The position numbers were made by a program, and so were the translations under genes. Positions 32,539-42,317 of a stretch of DNA of 64,000 bases are shown one piece after another. Each line of letters opens with the position of its first letter. The first letter of the stretch is position 1. The notes beneath the pieces were generated by a model. The model was given only the letters and a program-made list of their open reading frames with translations. It did no database searches and had not been told where the DNA came from. Source of the stretch: Glacieibacterium sp038210595 (GTDB lineage: Bacteria > Pseudomonadota > Alphaproteobacteria > Sphingomonadales > Sphingomonadaceae). The stretch is taken from positions 23,998 to 87,997 of the forward strand of contig JBBQWN010000010.1 in assembly GCA_038210595.1 (NCBI GenBank), given 5' to 3'.

Positions 32539-34380
32539 TCAGGGGGCGAGCACCCCGGCGAGATGGCCGTAGCTGCCGAGGTGCGACAGGTCGAACGAGG
32601 CCGCGCCGATGCCGTCGAGGTTGGCAAAGCCGGCGTGCAGCGCCGCCGCCGCGCCGGCCGCTTTCAACGCATAGGCGGCGATGTCGCCACCGGTCGCGGT
32701 CCCGGCGAACACGCCCGACAGCGCCGTGCCCCGGCCGGTCTTGCTGTCCCAGATGTCGAGATTGTCGCGCCACACCAGCGCGCTGTTGTTGCCGTTGTCG
32801 AGCAGCAGCGGCGCGATGTTCCGCTCGACCACCACGTTGCTGGTGTTGCCGATGTTGATGCCGGCCTCCAGATAGCCGCCCGGCGCGCTGGTCACGGTAT
32901 TGCCGCGGACCACCGCGCCGTTGGTGCCGGTGACCGTGATGCCGTGCCGCGCGTCGCCGTTGTAGAGGTTGTTCTCGATGACGAAGTCGCTGTGCCGGAA
33001 GGCCGCGTTCTCGGCGCGGATGAAGATACCCTGCACGCCGTTGTTCGCGCCCTGCAGGATGACGTTGTCGCGGATCGCGATATGGGTCGAGCCTTCGTCG
33101 ACGCCGCTGTTCCAGAACTGGATGGCGTCGCTGTGGTCGCTCTTCTGCCAATTCGGCTGGAACGCGGTGAACTTGTTCTGGGCGATGACGACGTCGTGCA
33201 CGGCGGCGAAGTCGAAGCCCTCTCGCACCGCGGCGACGCTGTTACCGACGACGATCAGCCCGGTGTCGTGATCGAAGACGGCTGCGTTGTTCAATTGCTC
33301 GAAGGTAGAATCGACGACCCTGACGTCATTGCTGTACGAGACACGCAGGCCGACCCCGTCGTTCCAGGCGTTGTTGTCCAGCGAACCAGTGAAATCGACC
33401 CCGATGAAGCCGATCCGGCTCGACCGGCTGACATAGGTCGCCTGGACGAAATCGGCCTCGCCGGGGGCAAGCACGCGGTGGATGTCGATGTCGTTGAACA
33501 CGATGCCCGACGAATCGGCGATCCGCAGGCCGGTCAGCACCGCGTCGTTGGCGGCGTTCGCGGACTTGATCGTCACCGTATCGGTAAAGCTTTTTCGGGA
33601 AATCGTCACCTGCCCGTAGTCGCCGGGCGCGAGCAGGATGGTCTCGCCGCCCCGGGCGGCGGCGATGGCGGCGTTCAGCGCGGCCGCGCCGGCGACATTG
33701 ACCACCACGCCAACCCCGCTCTGAACGACCGGCGCATGGCTGATCACGGCATTGTTGGCGAACGTCAGCCCGGTGCCGCCCTTGGCGCCGGTATCCCAGT
33801 CCGGGGTGACGCCGTCGAAGCGGTTGCCGGTGAAGCTGGCGTTCTGCAGCCCCGAGATGTTGAAGCTCTTGATGACGCCGGTCAGGGTATTGCCGCTCAC
33901 CGTCAGGCCGGTGCTGTCGGACAGGATGACCGCGTTCTTCCACTGCTCGAAGCTGGAGCCGGTGATGGTCACGTCCTGGCTGCCGGTGATGCGCAGGCCG
34001 GTGCCGTCGTTGGCGGCGTTGCCGTCGAGCGAACCGGTGAAATCGACGCCGACGATGGCGATCCGCGACGACGACGAGATATAAGCGGCCTGGGTGAAAT
34101 CGGCCTCGCCGGGCGCGAGCACGCGGTGCAGGTCGAGATCCTCGGAGCGCAGGTTCGACGACGCGCTGACCCTGAGGTCGGTGATCACCGCGTCATTGGC
34201 CGGATCGGCGGACTTGATCGTGACGGTCGACGTGGCCTGCAGGTTCTTGATGGTCAGCGCGCCGTAGTTGCCGGCGGCGAGCAGGATGGTCTCCCCACCC
34301 CTGGCGGCCTTGATCGCAGCGTTCAGCTGCGCGGCGTTGCTGACATTGATGATCCGAGCGGCGGTCGTGGCGATGGGCAT
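32539..34380 (-). CDS. Right-handed parallel beta-helix protein with tandemly duplicated domain
   Basis: A 613-aa protein of pectate-lyase-like repeats. Residues about 11-192 and 227-410 are copies of each other: ARGGETILLA (27-36 and 242-251) and HRVLAPGEADF (85-95 and 301-311) recur with an offset near 216. A third beta-helix region and a short C-terminal domain follow. No signal peptide is visible, so export, if any, needs another route. ATG 34380 has GGGAG at 9 nt. It is convergent with the polymerase gene and may be a polysaccharide-modifying or surface protein. Confidence 0.82.
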   Translation of the reverse strand: MPIATTAARIINVSNAAQLNAAIKAARGGETILLAAGNYGALTIKNLQATSTVTIKSADPANDAVITDLRVSASSNLRSEDLDLHRVLAPGEADFTQAAYISSSSRIAIVGVDFTGSLDGNAANDGTGLRITGSQDVTITGSSFEQWKNAVILSDSTGLTVSGNTLTGVIKSFNISGLQNASFTGNRFDGVTPDWDTGAKGGTGLTFANNAVISHAPVVQSGVGVVVNVAGAAALNAAIAAARGGETILLAPGDYGQVTISRKSFTDTVTIKSANAANDAVLTGLRIADSSGIVFNDIDIHRVLAPGEADFVQATYVSRSSRIGFIGVDFTGSLDNNAWNDGVGLRVSYSNDVRVVDSTFEQLNNAAVFDHDTGLIVVGNSVAAVREGFDFAAVHDVVIAQNKFTAFQPNWQKSDHSDAIQFWNSGVDEGSTHIAIRDNVILQGANNGVQGIFIRAENAAFRHSDFVIENNLYNGDARHGITVTGTNGAVVRGNTVTSAPGGYLEAGINIGNTSNVVVERNIAPLLLDNGNNSALVWRDNLDIWDSKTGRGTALSGVFAGTATGGDIAAYALKAAGAAAALHAGFANLDGIGAASFDLSHLGSYGHLAGVLAP

Positions 34381-34503
34381 GGCGAAATCTCCCGCATTCG
34401 GGGTCGCCAGCCGGACCGGCAGCGCCACCGAGACTGCGTCGGCACAATGCCGATGCCTCGATAGTCACGTCGGGACGGGGCCGCGATTGCGGGAAATTGG
34501 GCG

Positions 34504-34545
34504 CACCAAGTGCGTTACTGCCAAAGTAACCACAACACTTTGGTG
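34504..34545. promoter_or_regulatory. Nested dyads between the beta-helix gene and gcdH
   Basis: An inner hairpin gttact-gccaa-agtaac (34514-34530) is enclosed by caccaagtg (34504-34512) and cactttggtg (34536-34545), which pair except for one bulged t. It lies about 125-165 nt upstream of the beta-helix start and just past the gcdH stop. It could be a regulatory site for the former or a weak terminator for the latter. There is no T-run. Confidence 0.3.
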
Positions 34546-34571
34546 AAGTTCGGTTTACCCTGGGTCGCGGG

Positions 34572-35792
<1,221 letters not shown>

Positions 35793-35831
35793 GGCCGCCT
35801 CAATACCGGAAGCCGCCGCGCAATCCCAGCC

Positions 35832-37151
35832 CTACCGCGACGCGGTCTGCTGCGCCGCGGTGACGCGCCACACCTTGTTGCCGACGTCGTCGGCAACCAG
35901 CAGGCCACCCTTGGCATCGACGATGACGCCGACCGGCCGCCCTTGCGCATCGCCGTCCTTGGTCAGGAAGCCGGTCAGCACGTCGACCGGCTGGCCCGCC
36001 GGCATGCCGCCCGCGAACGGCACGAAGATCACCTTGTAGCCCGACACCGGGTTGCGGTTCCACGAACCGTGCTGGCCGATGAAGGCACCCTGGCCGAACT
36101 GCGCCGGCATCGCCTTGGCCCCGTCCGAGAAGGTCAGGCCGAGCGACGCGGTGTGCGAGCCGAGCGCGTAGTCGGGCTTGATCGCCTTGGCCACCAGGTC
36201 GGGCCGCTGCGGCTTCATCCGCACGTCGACGTGCTGACCGTAATAACTGTAGGGCCAGCCGTAGAAGCCGCCGTCCTGCACCGAGGTCAGGTAATCGGGG
36301 ACGAGGTCGCTGCCGATCTCGTCACGCTCATTTGCGACGGTCCACAATTTGCCGCCGGTGAAGCCCATGCCGTTGGGGTTGCGGATGCCGGTGGCGAATT
36401 CGCGGTGCGCGCCGGTGGCGCGGTCGATCTCCCAGATCGCGGCACGCCCGGCCTCCGCCGCGATGCCGTTCTCGCCGACGTTCGAGTTGGAGCCGACGGT
36501 CGCGTACAGCTTGGTGCCGTCGGCGCTGGCGATGATGTTCTTGGTCCAGTGGTGGTTGATCGTGCCGGCCGGCAGGTCGATCAGCTTGACGCCGGCGCCC
36601 GCGATGCTGGTGGCGCCGGGCGTGTAGGCGAAGCGCAGGATGGCGTCGCTGTCGGCGATGTAGAGGTCGCCGCCGACCAGCGCCATGCCGAACGGCGAGT
36701 TCAGACCCTTCAGGAACACGCTGCGCTGGTCGACGATGCCGTCGCCGTTGGTGTCGCGCAGCAGGGTGATGCGGTTGGCACTGGGCACCGTCGCCCCGGC
36801 GCGGGTCATGATCGCCTTCTGGGCGATGCCGCGCAGGCCCTTGCCGTCATCGGGCTTGGGCGGCGCGTTGGTCTCGGCGACCAGCACGTCGCCGTTGGGC
36901 AGCTGGTACAGCCAGCGCGGATGGTCGAGGCCGTCCGCGAAGGCGGCGACCGCGAGGCCCGGGGCGGGCGTCGGGTGCGCGCCGGCGGCCCAGCCCTTGG
37001 CGGGCGCGATCTTCAGCGTCGGCAGCAGGGTGGCGTTGGGCGCGGGCAGCGTCGGGTTGGGGCCGATGCCGGCACTGGCCGGCAGCGACGCGGTGTCACC
37101 GCAGGCGGTCAGCGACAGCGCCGCGGCGCAGGAGAGGAGACTGGCACGCAT
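35832..37151 (-). CDS. PQQ-type sorbosone/aldose dehydrogenase family lipoprotein
   Basis: The 439-aa beta-propeller protein has a lipoprotein signal (SLTACG, C17) and the soluble glucose/sorbosone dehydrogenase fold. Family segments include GLDHPRWLYQLPNGDVLVAETN, the calcium-loop-like DTNGDGIVD, GLNSPFGMAL, GIRNPNGM and GSHTASLGLTF. It would oxidise a sugar or aldehyde in the periplasm using PQQ. The cofactor requirement is inferred from the family. It is separate from both neighbours by about 40 nt. Confidence 0.85.
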   Translation of the reverse strand: MRASLLSCAAALSLTACGDTASLPASAGIGPNPTLPAPNATLLPTLKIAPAKGWAAGAHPTPAPGLAVAAFADGLDHPRWLYQLPNGDVLVAETNAPPKPDDGKGLRGIAQKAIMTRAGATVPSANRITLLRDTNGDGIVDQRSVFLKGLNSPFGMALVGGDLYIADSDAILRFAYTPGATSIAGAGVKLIDLPAGTINHHWTKNIIASADGTKLYATVGSNSNVGENGIAAEAGRAAIWEIDRATGAHREFATGIRNPNGMGFTGGKLWTVANERDEIGSDLVPDYLTSVQDGGFYGWPYSYYGQHVDVRMKPQRPDLVAKAIKPDYALGSHTASLGLTFSDGAKAMPAQFGQGAFIGQHGSWNRNPVSGYKVIFVPFAGGMPAGQPVDVLTGFLTKDGDAQGRPVGVIVDAKGGLLVADDVGNKVWRVTAAQQTASR

Positions 37152-37192
37152 GGGAAGTCCTTCGTCGGGTTCGGAGGCTTAACGACAATCTG

Positions 37193-38035
37193 TCAGCCGA
37201 CGTTCCCAATCGGCAGCGCGCGGATCGCCGCACGCACGCGTTCGGGATGTTCGAGCGGCAGGAAGTGGGACGCGCCGTCGATGCGCTCGACCGTCGCGCC
37301 GGCGTCGGCGATGGCATCGGCATCGGCCTGGCTGACCGTCGAGAAGGCCGTGCCGTGGAGCATCGCCAGCGGCCCGCGCCACGCCCGCAGCGCGCCGGCG
37401 ACGCCGGTGGTGACCGCCAGGAACGTCGCGGCTTCCCAGGCCGGCGTACAGGCGAGTTCGGCCCCGGCGGCGGTGTCGCGCATGCCGCCCGCGACATAGG
37501 CATCGAGGCTGGCATCGCTCCAGTCGCGGAAGACGCCGCGGCCGTGCCAGTTCGCCCGCGCCTCCGCTCGCGTCGCAAAGGTCGCGCGGCGGCGGGCGGC
37601 CTGGGCCGCCATCGGGTTCGGCGTCGTGGCGCGGTCGTAGCCGGCGGCCGCACCGAACGGCACGAACGCCGGTTCGACCAGCACCACGGCATCGGCGAGG
37701 CCGGGGCAGCGGGCGGCGAGCTCCAGGCTGACGCTCGCCCCCGTCGAATGGCCTGCCAGCCGCCACGTTTTGGCGGGGTACAGCGCGAGCAGCGCCGCGA
37801 GATCGTCCTGATAGGTCCGCCACGTCGTCAGCGTTGCCGGGTCGGCGGGCAGCGTCGACTGGCCGTGCCCGCGCGCATCGCTGGCGACGATGTTGAACCG
37901 GTCGGCAAGCGGGTCGAGCAGGCCGGCATAGATCTCGGCGCACATGCCCGTCGCGTGGGCGAAGTGCAGCCACGGCCGGTCCGCATCGCCCAGCCATTCG
38001 AGTACGCCGTGGCCGCCGGCGATGCCGCGCCTCAC
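37193..38035 (-). CDS. Alpha/beta hydrolase
   Basis: A 280-aa alpha/beta-fold hydrolase with the oxyanion-side HFAHATG, nucleophile elbow GHSTGAS (serine), and C-terminal catalytic histidine in GASHFLPLEHPERV. The substrate is unknown. GTG 38035 overlaps the acetyltransferase stop by 4 nt, so the two are likely translated together. An active enzyme is expected since Ser, His and an upstream Asp are all plausible. Confidence 0.88.
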   Translation of the reverse strand: MRRGIAGGHGVLEWLGDADRPWLHFAHATGMCAEIYAGLLDPLADRFNIVASDARGHGQSTLPADPATLTTWRTYQDDLAALLALYPAKTWRLAGHSTGASVSLELAARCPGLADAVVLVEPAFVPFGAAAGYDRATTPNPMAAQAARRRATFATRAEARANWHGRGVFRDWSDASLDAYVAGGMRDTAAGAELACTPAWEAATFLAVTTGVAGALRAWRGPLAMLHGTAFSTVSQADADAIADAGATVERIDGASHFLPLEHPERVRAAIRALPIGNVG

Positions 38036-38562
38036 ACCCACTCGCTCGCCAGCAGCGAATAGACCGCGGTGTCCCGGCATATGCCGTTCCAGGTCAGCCG
38101 GTTGCGCCGCAGCACGCCCTCGCGGACCGCGCCGAGCTTCTCGACCGCGGCAATCGAGCGCTCGTTGCGGGTGTCGATGCGGAACTCGACGCGCCGCATG
38201 CGCAGGTCGAAGGCGCGGTCGATCATCAGCCGCTTGACGCGGCCGTTCAGCCCGGTGCCGCGCTGCGCCGGGACCAGGAAGGTGCCGCCGATCTCGACCA
38301 CGTCGTTGGCGGCATCGAGCCAGTAGGAGGTGGTGCCGGCCACCTCGCCGTCGACCAGGATCGCGAACGGGATCCGATTGGCAGCGGCGAACATGGCGTC
38401 GAACGCGGGATCGAAATGGGCGCCGCCGAACGACACCGGATAGATCGCCCAGATCGTGTCGTCGGTGGCGCACGCCAGCCGCAGCCCTTCACGATGGCAT
38501 TCGGCCAGCGGCACCAGGGCCAGCGTGCCGTCGTCGAACGGGTCGGGCAGTGCCGCCGTCAA
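38032..38562 (-). CDS. GNAT-family N-acetyltransferase
   Basis: A 176-aa RimJ/RimL-like acetyltransferase. The acetyl-CoA site is read in EIGGTFLVPAQRGTGLNGRVKRLM (motif A) and the C-terminal RNERSIAAVEKLGAVREGVLRRN is the classic end of this subgroup. The start is inferred as TTG 38562, which overlaps the rbfA stop in a TTGA; no ATG gives a complete domain. It could acetylate a ribosomal protein or small molecule, but the substrate is not known. Confidence 0.82.
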   Translation of the reverse strand: MTAALPDPFDDGTLALVPLAECHREGLRLACATDDTIWAIYPVSFGGAHFDPAFDAMFAAANRIPFAILVDGEVAGTTSYWLDAANDVVEIGGTFLVPAQRGTGLNGRVKRLMIDRAFDLRMRRVEFRIDTRNERSIAAVEKLGAVREGVLRRNRLTWNGICRDTAVYSLLASEWV

Positions 38563-38993
38563 TCCTCGTCCTCGTCGTACTCGGTAATCGGGCGCAGCAC
38601 TGTCACCGGGGCGAGGTCGCGCGCCACGTCGGGGCGGCGCAGCACCGCGTCGATGCGCGCGCCGGCATCGAAGCTCTCGTCGCGGCGGAAGCGCAGCTCG
38701 GGCGTGTATTTGGTCGACAGCTGCTTCGCCACCTCGCCGCGCAGGTACTTGGCGTGGGAGGCGAGCGCCTTGATCACCGCCTGTTCGTCCGCCTCGCCAA
38801 GCGGCTTCACATAGGCGGTGGCCTGACGGAGATCGGGCGTCACCCGCACCTCGCTGACCGAGACGATGGTGTTGGTCAGCAGCTCGTCGCGCAGGTCGCC
38901 GCGCAGCAGCACCTGGGCGAGCGCGTGGCGGACCTGCTCGCCGATGCGCAGCAGGCGCACCGACTGGCCCTTTTCGGTCGGGTTGGTCTTCAT
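38559..38993 (-). CDS. rbfA: 30S ribosome-binding factor RbfA
   Basis: The 144-aa RbfA binds the 16S 5-prime helix during 30S maturation and cold adaptation. The KH-like core is visible in VRLLRIGEQVRHALAQVLLRG, TIVSVSEVRVTPDLRQATAYV and YTPELRFRRDESFDAGARID. ATG 38993 gives the family start, with AGAGGG upstream. It heads a likely operon with the acetyltransferase and hydrolase genes, which follow by 4-nt overlaps. infB and truB, frequent neighbours elsewhere, are absent. Confidence 0.93.
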   Translation of the reverse strand: MKTNPTEKGQSVRLLRIGEQVRHALAQVLLRGDLRDELLTNTIVSVSEVRVTPDLRQATAYVKPLGEADEQAVIKALASHAKYLRGEVAKQLSTKYTPELRFRRDESFDAGARIDAVLRRPDVARDLAPVTVLRPITEYDEDED

Positions 38994-39109
38994 GCGCCCT
39001 CTGTAGCGCACCACGCCGCCGCTGCCACCCATGACGCACGCGCTTGCGAGGCACTTGCAATAGGGCGCGGCTTGATGATATTGGTTCGCAAGACGCGACG
39101 GAGGCCGAA

Positions 39110-39289
39110 GTGATCGTCTGCCACTGCAATGTGATCCGCGACACCGAACTGCGCGCGGTCGCCCGTGATTGCCGCGGCTGCGTCCGCACCGCCTATGCCC
39201 GGCTCGGCTGCGAGGTGCAGTGCGGCAGCTGCCTCGACACCGCCGAGGCCATTGTCGACGCCGAGGCCCGCGAATTGCTTGCCGCCTGA
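39110..39289 (+). CDS. bfd: Bacterioferritin-associated ferredoxin
   Basis: A 59-aa 2Fe-2S protein with four cysteines in the BFD pattern: CHC near residue 4-6 and C-x2-C near 38-41 (CEVQCGSCLD). Bfd binds bacterioferritin and donates electrons to release stored iron. GTG 39110 has GGAGG at 5-9 nt and gives the usual length, so an in-frame upstream start is unlikely. It precedes bfr by 21 nt, the normal functional pair. Confidence 0.92.
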   Translation: MIVCHCNVIRDTELRAVARDCRGCVRTAYARLGCEVQCGSCLDTAEAIVDAEARELLAA

Positions 39290-39310
39290 TTTGCCGCGAT
39301 AGTCGCCGCC

Positions 39311-39799
39311 ATGAAGGGTGATCCCAAAGTCGTCGGCTACCTGAACGCGGCGCTCAAGAACGAGCTGACCGCGATCAACCAGTATTTCCTGCACTACCGG
39401 CTGCTCGACCATTGGGGCTTCGCGCGCCTCGCCAAATACGAATACGGCGAGTCGATCGACGAGATGAAGCACGCCGACCGGCTGATGGAACGCATCCTGT
39501 TCCTCGACGGCCTGCCCAACCTGCAGGCGCTCGGCCACCTCAAGATCGGCGAGAACGTCGAGGAGGTGCTGCGCGCCGACCTGGCGCTGGAGATGGAGGC
39601 GCTGACCCAGCTGCGCGAGGCCGCCGGCTATTGCGAGCGCGTCAGCGACTATGTCTCCCGCGAGCTGTTCGTCCACATCCTCGACAACGAGGAGGAGCAT
39701 GTCGACTTCATCGAGCGCCAGCTCGACATGATCGCCGCCATGGGCATCCAGAACTACGTCCAGCTCCAGTCCAGGCCCGCCGACGACAGCGCCAGTTAA
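39311..39799 (+). CDS. bfr: Bacterioferritin
   Basis: The 162-aa subunit of the 24-mer iron store. Ferroxidase ligands E18, E51, H54, E94, E127 and H130 are present, and M52 is positioned to bind the intersubunit haem. Together with bfd it stores and mobilises iron. The stop shares 4 nt (ttaa, 39796-39799) with the convergent DUF5694 gene. Confidence 0.96.
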   Translation: MKGDPKVVGYLNAALKNELTAINQYFLHYRLLDHWGFARLAKYEYGESIDEMKHADRLMERILFLDGLPNLQALGHLKIGENVEEVLRADLALEMEALTQLREAAGYCERVSDYVSRELFVHILDNEEEHVDFIERQLDMIAAMGIQNYVQLQSRPADDSAS

Positions 39800-40917
39800 C
39801 GCAGGACGGTCGCGGTGTCGATCAGCCGGACGTCGTGCATCTGGTTGAGATACGCCTCGTAATAGCCGCGGTGCGAGGCCCCGACGATGGCCAGCAGGCG
39901 CGTCCCCGGATAGCGGCCAAGGACATCGCGGATGTTCGCCACCATGCGCAGGTTGCGGGTCTCCCAATAGCCGAGATACTGGCGGCCGAACCCCTGCCGC
40001 GACGGCTCGACGAAGGCCGCGCCGAAATCCGACCGGTACACCAGCGCCGGCGCGCCCGGGGCGTTATAGGCGCGGTACATCTGCAGGATGCCGCCCGGCT
40101 TCCCGACGTTCGCATTCAGCTGCGCCGTCTCGACGTCGCGGGCACGGGTCGCCGGATTGTCCCATGCGCGTGTGACGGCGTCAGCACCGGCCTTGCGCAC
40201 CGCCGGATCGGAATCGTCGGCGGTGTCGGCGGAATGGTCGTCGACGCTCCACAGCCGCTCCAGGCCGAGCCGCGCGGCGAGCGCTGCGGCGACCAGGCTG
40301 GTTTCGTTGACGCGGGTCCGGCGCTTCTCGAGCAGGGCGACGAGCTCGTCGTTCAGGCCGTCGCCGGCGCGGCGCTCGTCGGCCGCGAGCCTGAGCCACT
40401 GGACCAGCGCCGAACCGGGCTCGCCGGCCGCGAGGAACACTGCCGCCAGATGGCGGCGCTGCGCGGACGACGGCGCGGCCGGCCACGACCCGAGCAGCCG
40501 CTCGGCCTCGGTATTGGCCGCGGGCACATCGAGGCCGGTCGCCTCCGCGGCGGGCGCGAGATCGGGGCAATACGTCCTTACCGTATCGGCATAGCGCGCC
40601 GGATAGCGGCGCAGGCTGTCGCACTGGAGGCCGGACATCGACTCGGTGGCGATCGCCGTCGGGTACCACGCGGCCAGGCGGTCGAGCAGTGGCGCGAGCA
40701 GCGCCGGCGCGAATGTTTTTGGCAGGTCGGACAGGTGGGGCGTACCCAGGATGAGAACCTCATTTGGCGCACCGGCGGGCGGCCCCTTGAGCGTCTCCGG
40801 ACGGAACACCGGACGATAGGCGGACGCGGCGGCCGCGCCCGTCGGCGCGACCGCAAGGGCCGCGGCGACGAGCGCCAGTCGTGTCAGACGATCGAATTTG
40901 CGGCGGCGAGACATCAT
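39796..40917 (-). CDS. DUF5694 (TraB-like) exported protein
   Basis: A 373-aa protein with a signal peptide (LALVAAALAVAPTGAAAA) and the DUF5694 features VLILGTPHLSDLPKTF at the start of the mature part, AIATESMSG, and the C-terminal RLLAIVGASHRGYYEAYL containing a conserved histidine. The fold resembles TraB/PrgY-type proteins, but no activity is established. Periplasmic location is inferred. It is convergent with bfr. Confidence 0.82.
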   Translation of the reverse strand: MMSRRRKFDRLTRLALVAAALAVAPTGAAAASAYRPVFRPETLKGPPAGAPNEVLILGTPHLSDLPKTFAPALLAPLLDRLAAWYPTAIATESMSGLQCDSLRRYPARYADTVRTYCPDLAPAAEATGLDVPAANTEAERLLGSWPAAPSSAQRRHLAAVFLAAGEPGSALVQWLRLAADERRAGDGLNDELVALLEKRRTRVNETSLVAAALAARLGLERLWSVDDHSADTADDSDPAVRKAGADAVTRAWDNPATRARDVETAQLNANVGKPGGILQMYRAYNAPGAPALVYRSDFGAAFVEPSRQGFGRQYLGYWETRNLRMVANIRDVLGRYPGTRLLAIVGASHRGYYEAYLNQMHDVRLIDTATVLR

Positions 40918-40969
40918 GGCAAGCCGCTATCGCAAGTGCATTAGCGATGCAATACACTTGCGCGCGCGC

Positions 40970-41734
40970 CTATACGGCGGGCTTGAACGCCGCCGCTTGC
41001 TTGATCAAGTCCCAGACGCGGCTGGAGAACGGCGGCTTCACGTCCGCCGACCACTCGTCGATATGATCGTACAGCTTCATTGCGCCCTCTTTCAGCCGCG
41101 CATCGGCGACCATGTTGAAGGGTGCGAGCAGCGTGTTCCATTCGACGACGAAGGCCTGGGCCTGCGCGCCCGCCGGGTCCATCGGCAGCGCGGCCTCGAT
41201 ACGCTCGGTCAGTTCGGTCCAGCGCGCGGTATAGCTCTCCTGGTCGAAACCCTCCGGCATCCCGCCCTTTTTCTCGCGCCAGTACGCCTGCTCCTCCGGC
41301 GAGTAATAGCGGTCGGCGACTTTCTGCCAGGCCTGGGTATCGGTCATGGTCTTGGCTCCTTGCTTGATGAGGTCGCAGAAACTGTCGAGATCGGGGAGGC
41401 GGCCGGCGGCGAGCGCGGCCTGTGCCGCCTTCAGGCTGCGCGATGCCGCGTCCAGCGTGCGGCGGTCGGCGTCGAGCTGTGCCAGCTGCGCTTCGATCAG
41501 CCGGCCAAGATCGAGGCCGCGGCCGCCCAGCAGCTCGGCGATCCGCGTCAGCGAGAACCCCGCCGCCTTCAACGCGGTGATCTGGTGCAGCCGCGCCAGT
41601 TCCGGCGCGCCGTAGCGCCGCTGCCCCGCCGCCGAGCGCTGCGCGGTCAACAGCCCGCGCGCCTCGTAGAAGCGCAGCGCACGGGCGCTCAGCCCGGTGC
41701 GGCGGCAGACTTCGGTGATCGGGATCGTCTCCAT
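40970..41734 (-). CDS. MerR-family regulator with TipAS ligand-binding domain
   Basis: The 254-aa regulator has an N-terminal MerR winged helix (EVCRRTGLSARALRFYEARGLL, then RYGAPELARL), a dimerising coiled coil (about 75-115) and a C-terminal TipAS domain (YYSPEEQAYW, WTELTERIEAALP, FVVEWNTLL). TipAS domains bind drug-like or peptide ligands and trigger activation of multidrug or stress genes. A palindrome at 41753-41765 lies just upstream of its start. It is divergent from glutathione peroxidase. Confidence 0.9.
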   Translation of the reverse strand: METIPITEVCRRTGLSARALRFYEARGLLTAQRSAAGQRRYGAPELARLHQITALKAAGFSLTRIAELLGGRGLDLGRLIEAQLAQLDADRRTLDAASRSLKAAQAALAAGRLPDLDSFCDLIKQGAKTMTDTQAWQKVADRYYSPEEQAYWREKKGGMPEGFDQESYTARWTELTERIEAALPMDPAGAQAQAFVVEWNTLLAPFNMVADARLKEGAMKLYDHIDEWSADVKPPFSSRVWDLIKQAAAFKPAV

Positions 41735-41752
41735 GGCCCGAGTCGTAACCGA

Positions 41753-41765
41753 TGACGCAGCGTCA
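41753..41765. promoter_or_regulatory. 13-bp palindrome upstream of the MerR-TipAS gene
   Basis: TGACGCAGCGTCA is a perfect 6-1-6 dyad 19 nt upstream of the regulator start and 64 nt upstream of the divergent peroxidase gene. On the minus strand it overlaps a TTGACG -35-like hexamer. It is a plausible operator for autoregulation; a matching -10 at the long MerR spacing is not obvious. Confidence 0.45.
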
Positions 41766-41828
41766 ACCGCAAGCGCTTTGTTGCGGGGGTGGCGAGCGCC
41801 GTGCATGTTCGTACAAAGGGGACGCGCG

Positions 41829-42314
41829 ATGACCGATGCCTATGACTTCACCGCCACCGGCATCGACGGGACGGCGCGGTCGCTTGCCGACTACCGGGGC
41901 AAGGTGATGCTGGTCGTCAACACCGCCAGCAAGTGCGGCTTTACGCCCCAATATGCGGGGCTGGAGACGCTGCACGAGGAGCTGGGGCCGAAGGGCCTCG
42001 CGGTGCTCGGCTTTCCCTGCAACCAGTTCCGGGGTCAGGAGCCCGGCGACGCCGCCGAGATCGCCGAATTCTGCGCGCTGACCTATGACGTCAAGTTCCC
42101 GATGTTCGCCAAGGTCGAGGTCAACGGCCCCGGCACCCACCCGCTGTTCAAATGGCTGAAGGCCCAGGCCAAGGGCCTGCTCGGCAGCCAGTCGATCAAG
42201 TGGAACTTCACCAAGTTCCTGATCGGCCGCGACGGCCAGGTGGTGGCGCGCTTCGCCCCGACGGTGACGCCGGAGAAGCTGCGCGGCGAGGTCGAGAAGC
42301 TGCTCGCCGCCTAG
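41829..42314 (+). CDS. Glutathione peroxidase (thiol peroxidase type)
   Basis: A 161-aa cysteine-type GPx. C36 in NTASKCGFTPQY is the peroxidatic residue in the place of selenocysteine. FPCNQFRGQEPG follows, with a possible resolving C64, and the WNFTKFLIG motif supplies the active-site tryptophan and asparagine. It reduces hydroperoxides, probably with thioredoxin. ATG 41829 gives the family length. It is divergent from the MerR regulator, which might control it. Confidence 0.92.
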   Translation: MTDAYDFTATGIDGTARSLADYRGKVMLVVNTASKCGFTPQYAGLETLHEELGPKGLAVLGFPCNQFRGQEPGDAAEIAEFCALTYDVKFPMFAKVEVNGPGTHPLFKWLKAQAKGLLGSQSIKWNFTKFLIGRDGQVVARFAPTVTPEKLRGEVEKLLAA

Positions 42315-42317
42315 CCG

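Noticed and set aside
32563..34464. 633-codon plus-strand frame opposite the beta-helix gene
   Set aside because: It mirrors the repeated codon structure of the beta-helix gene on the minus strand; no family features are seen.
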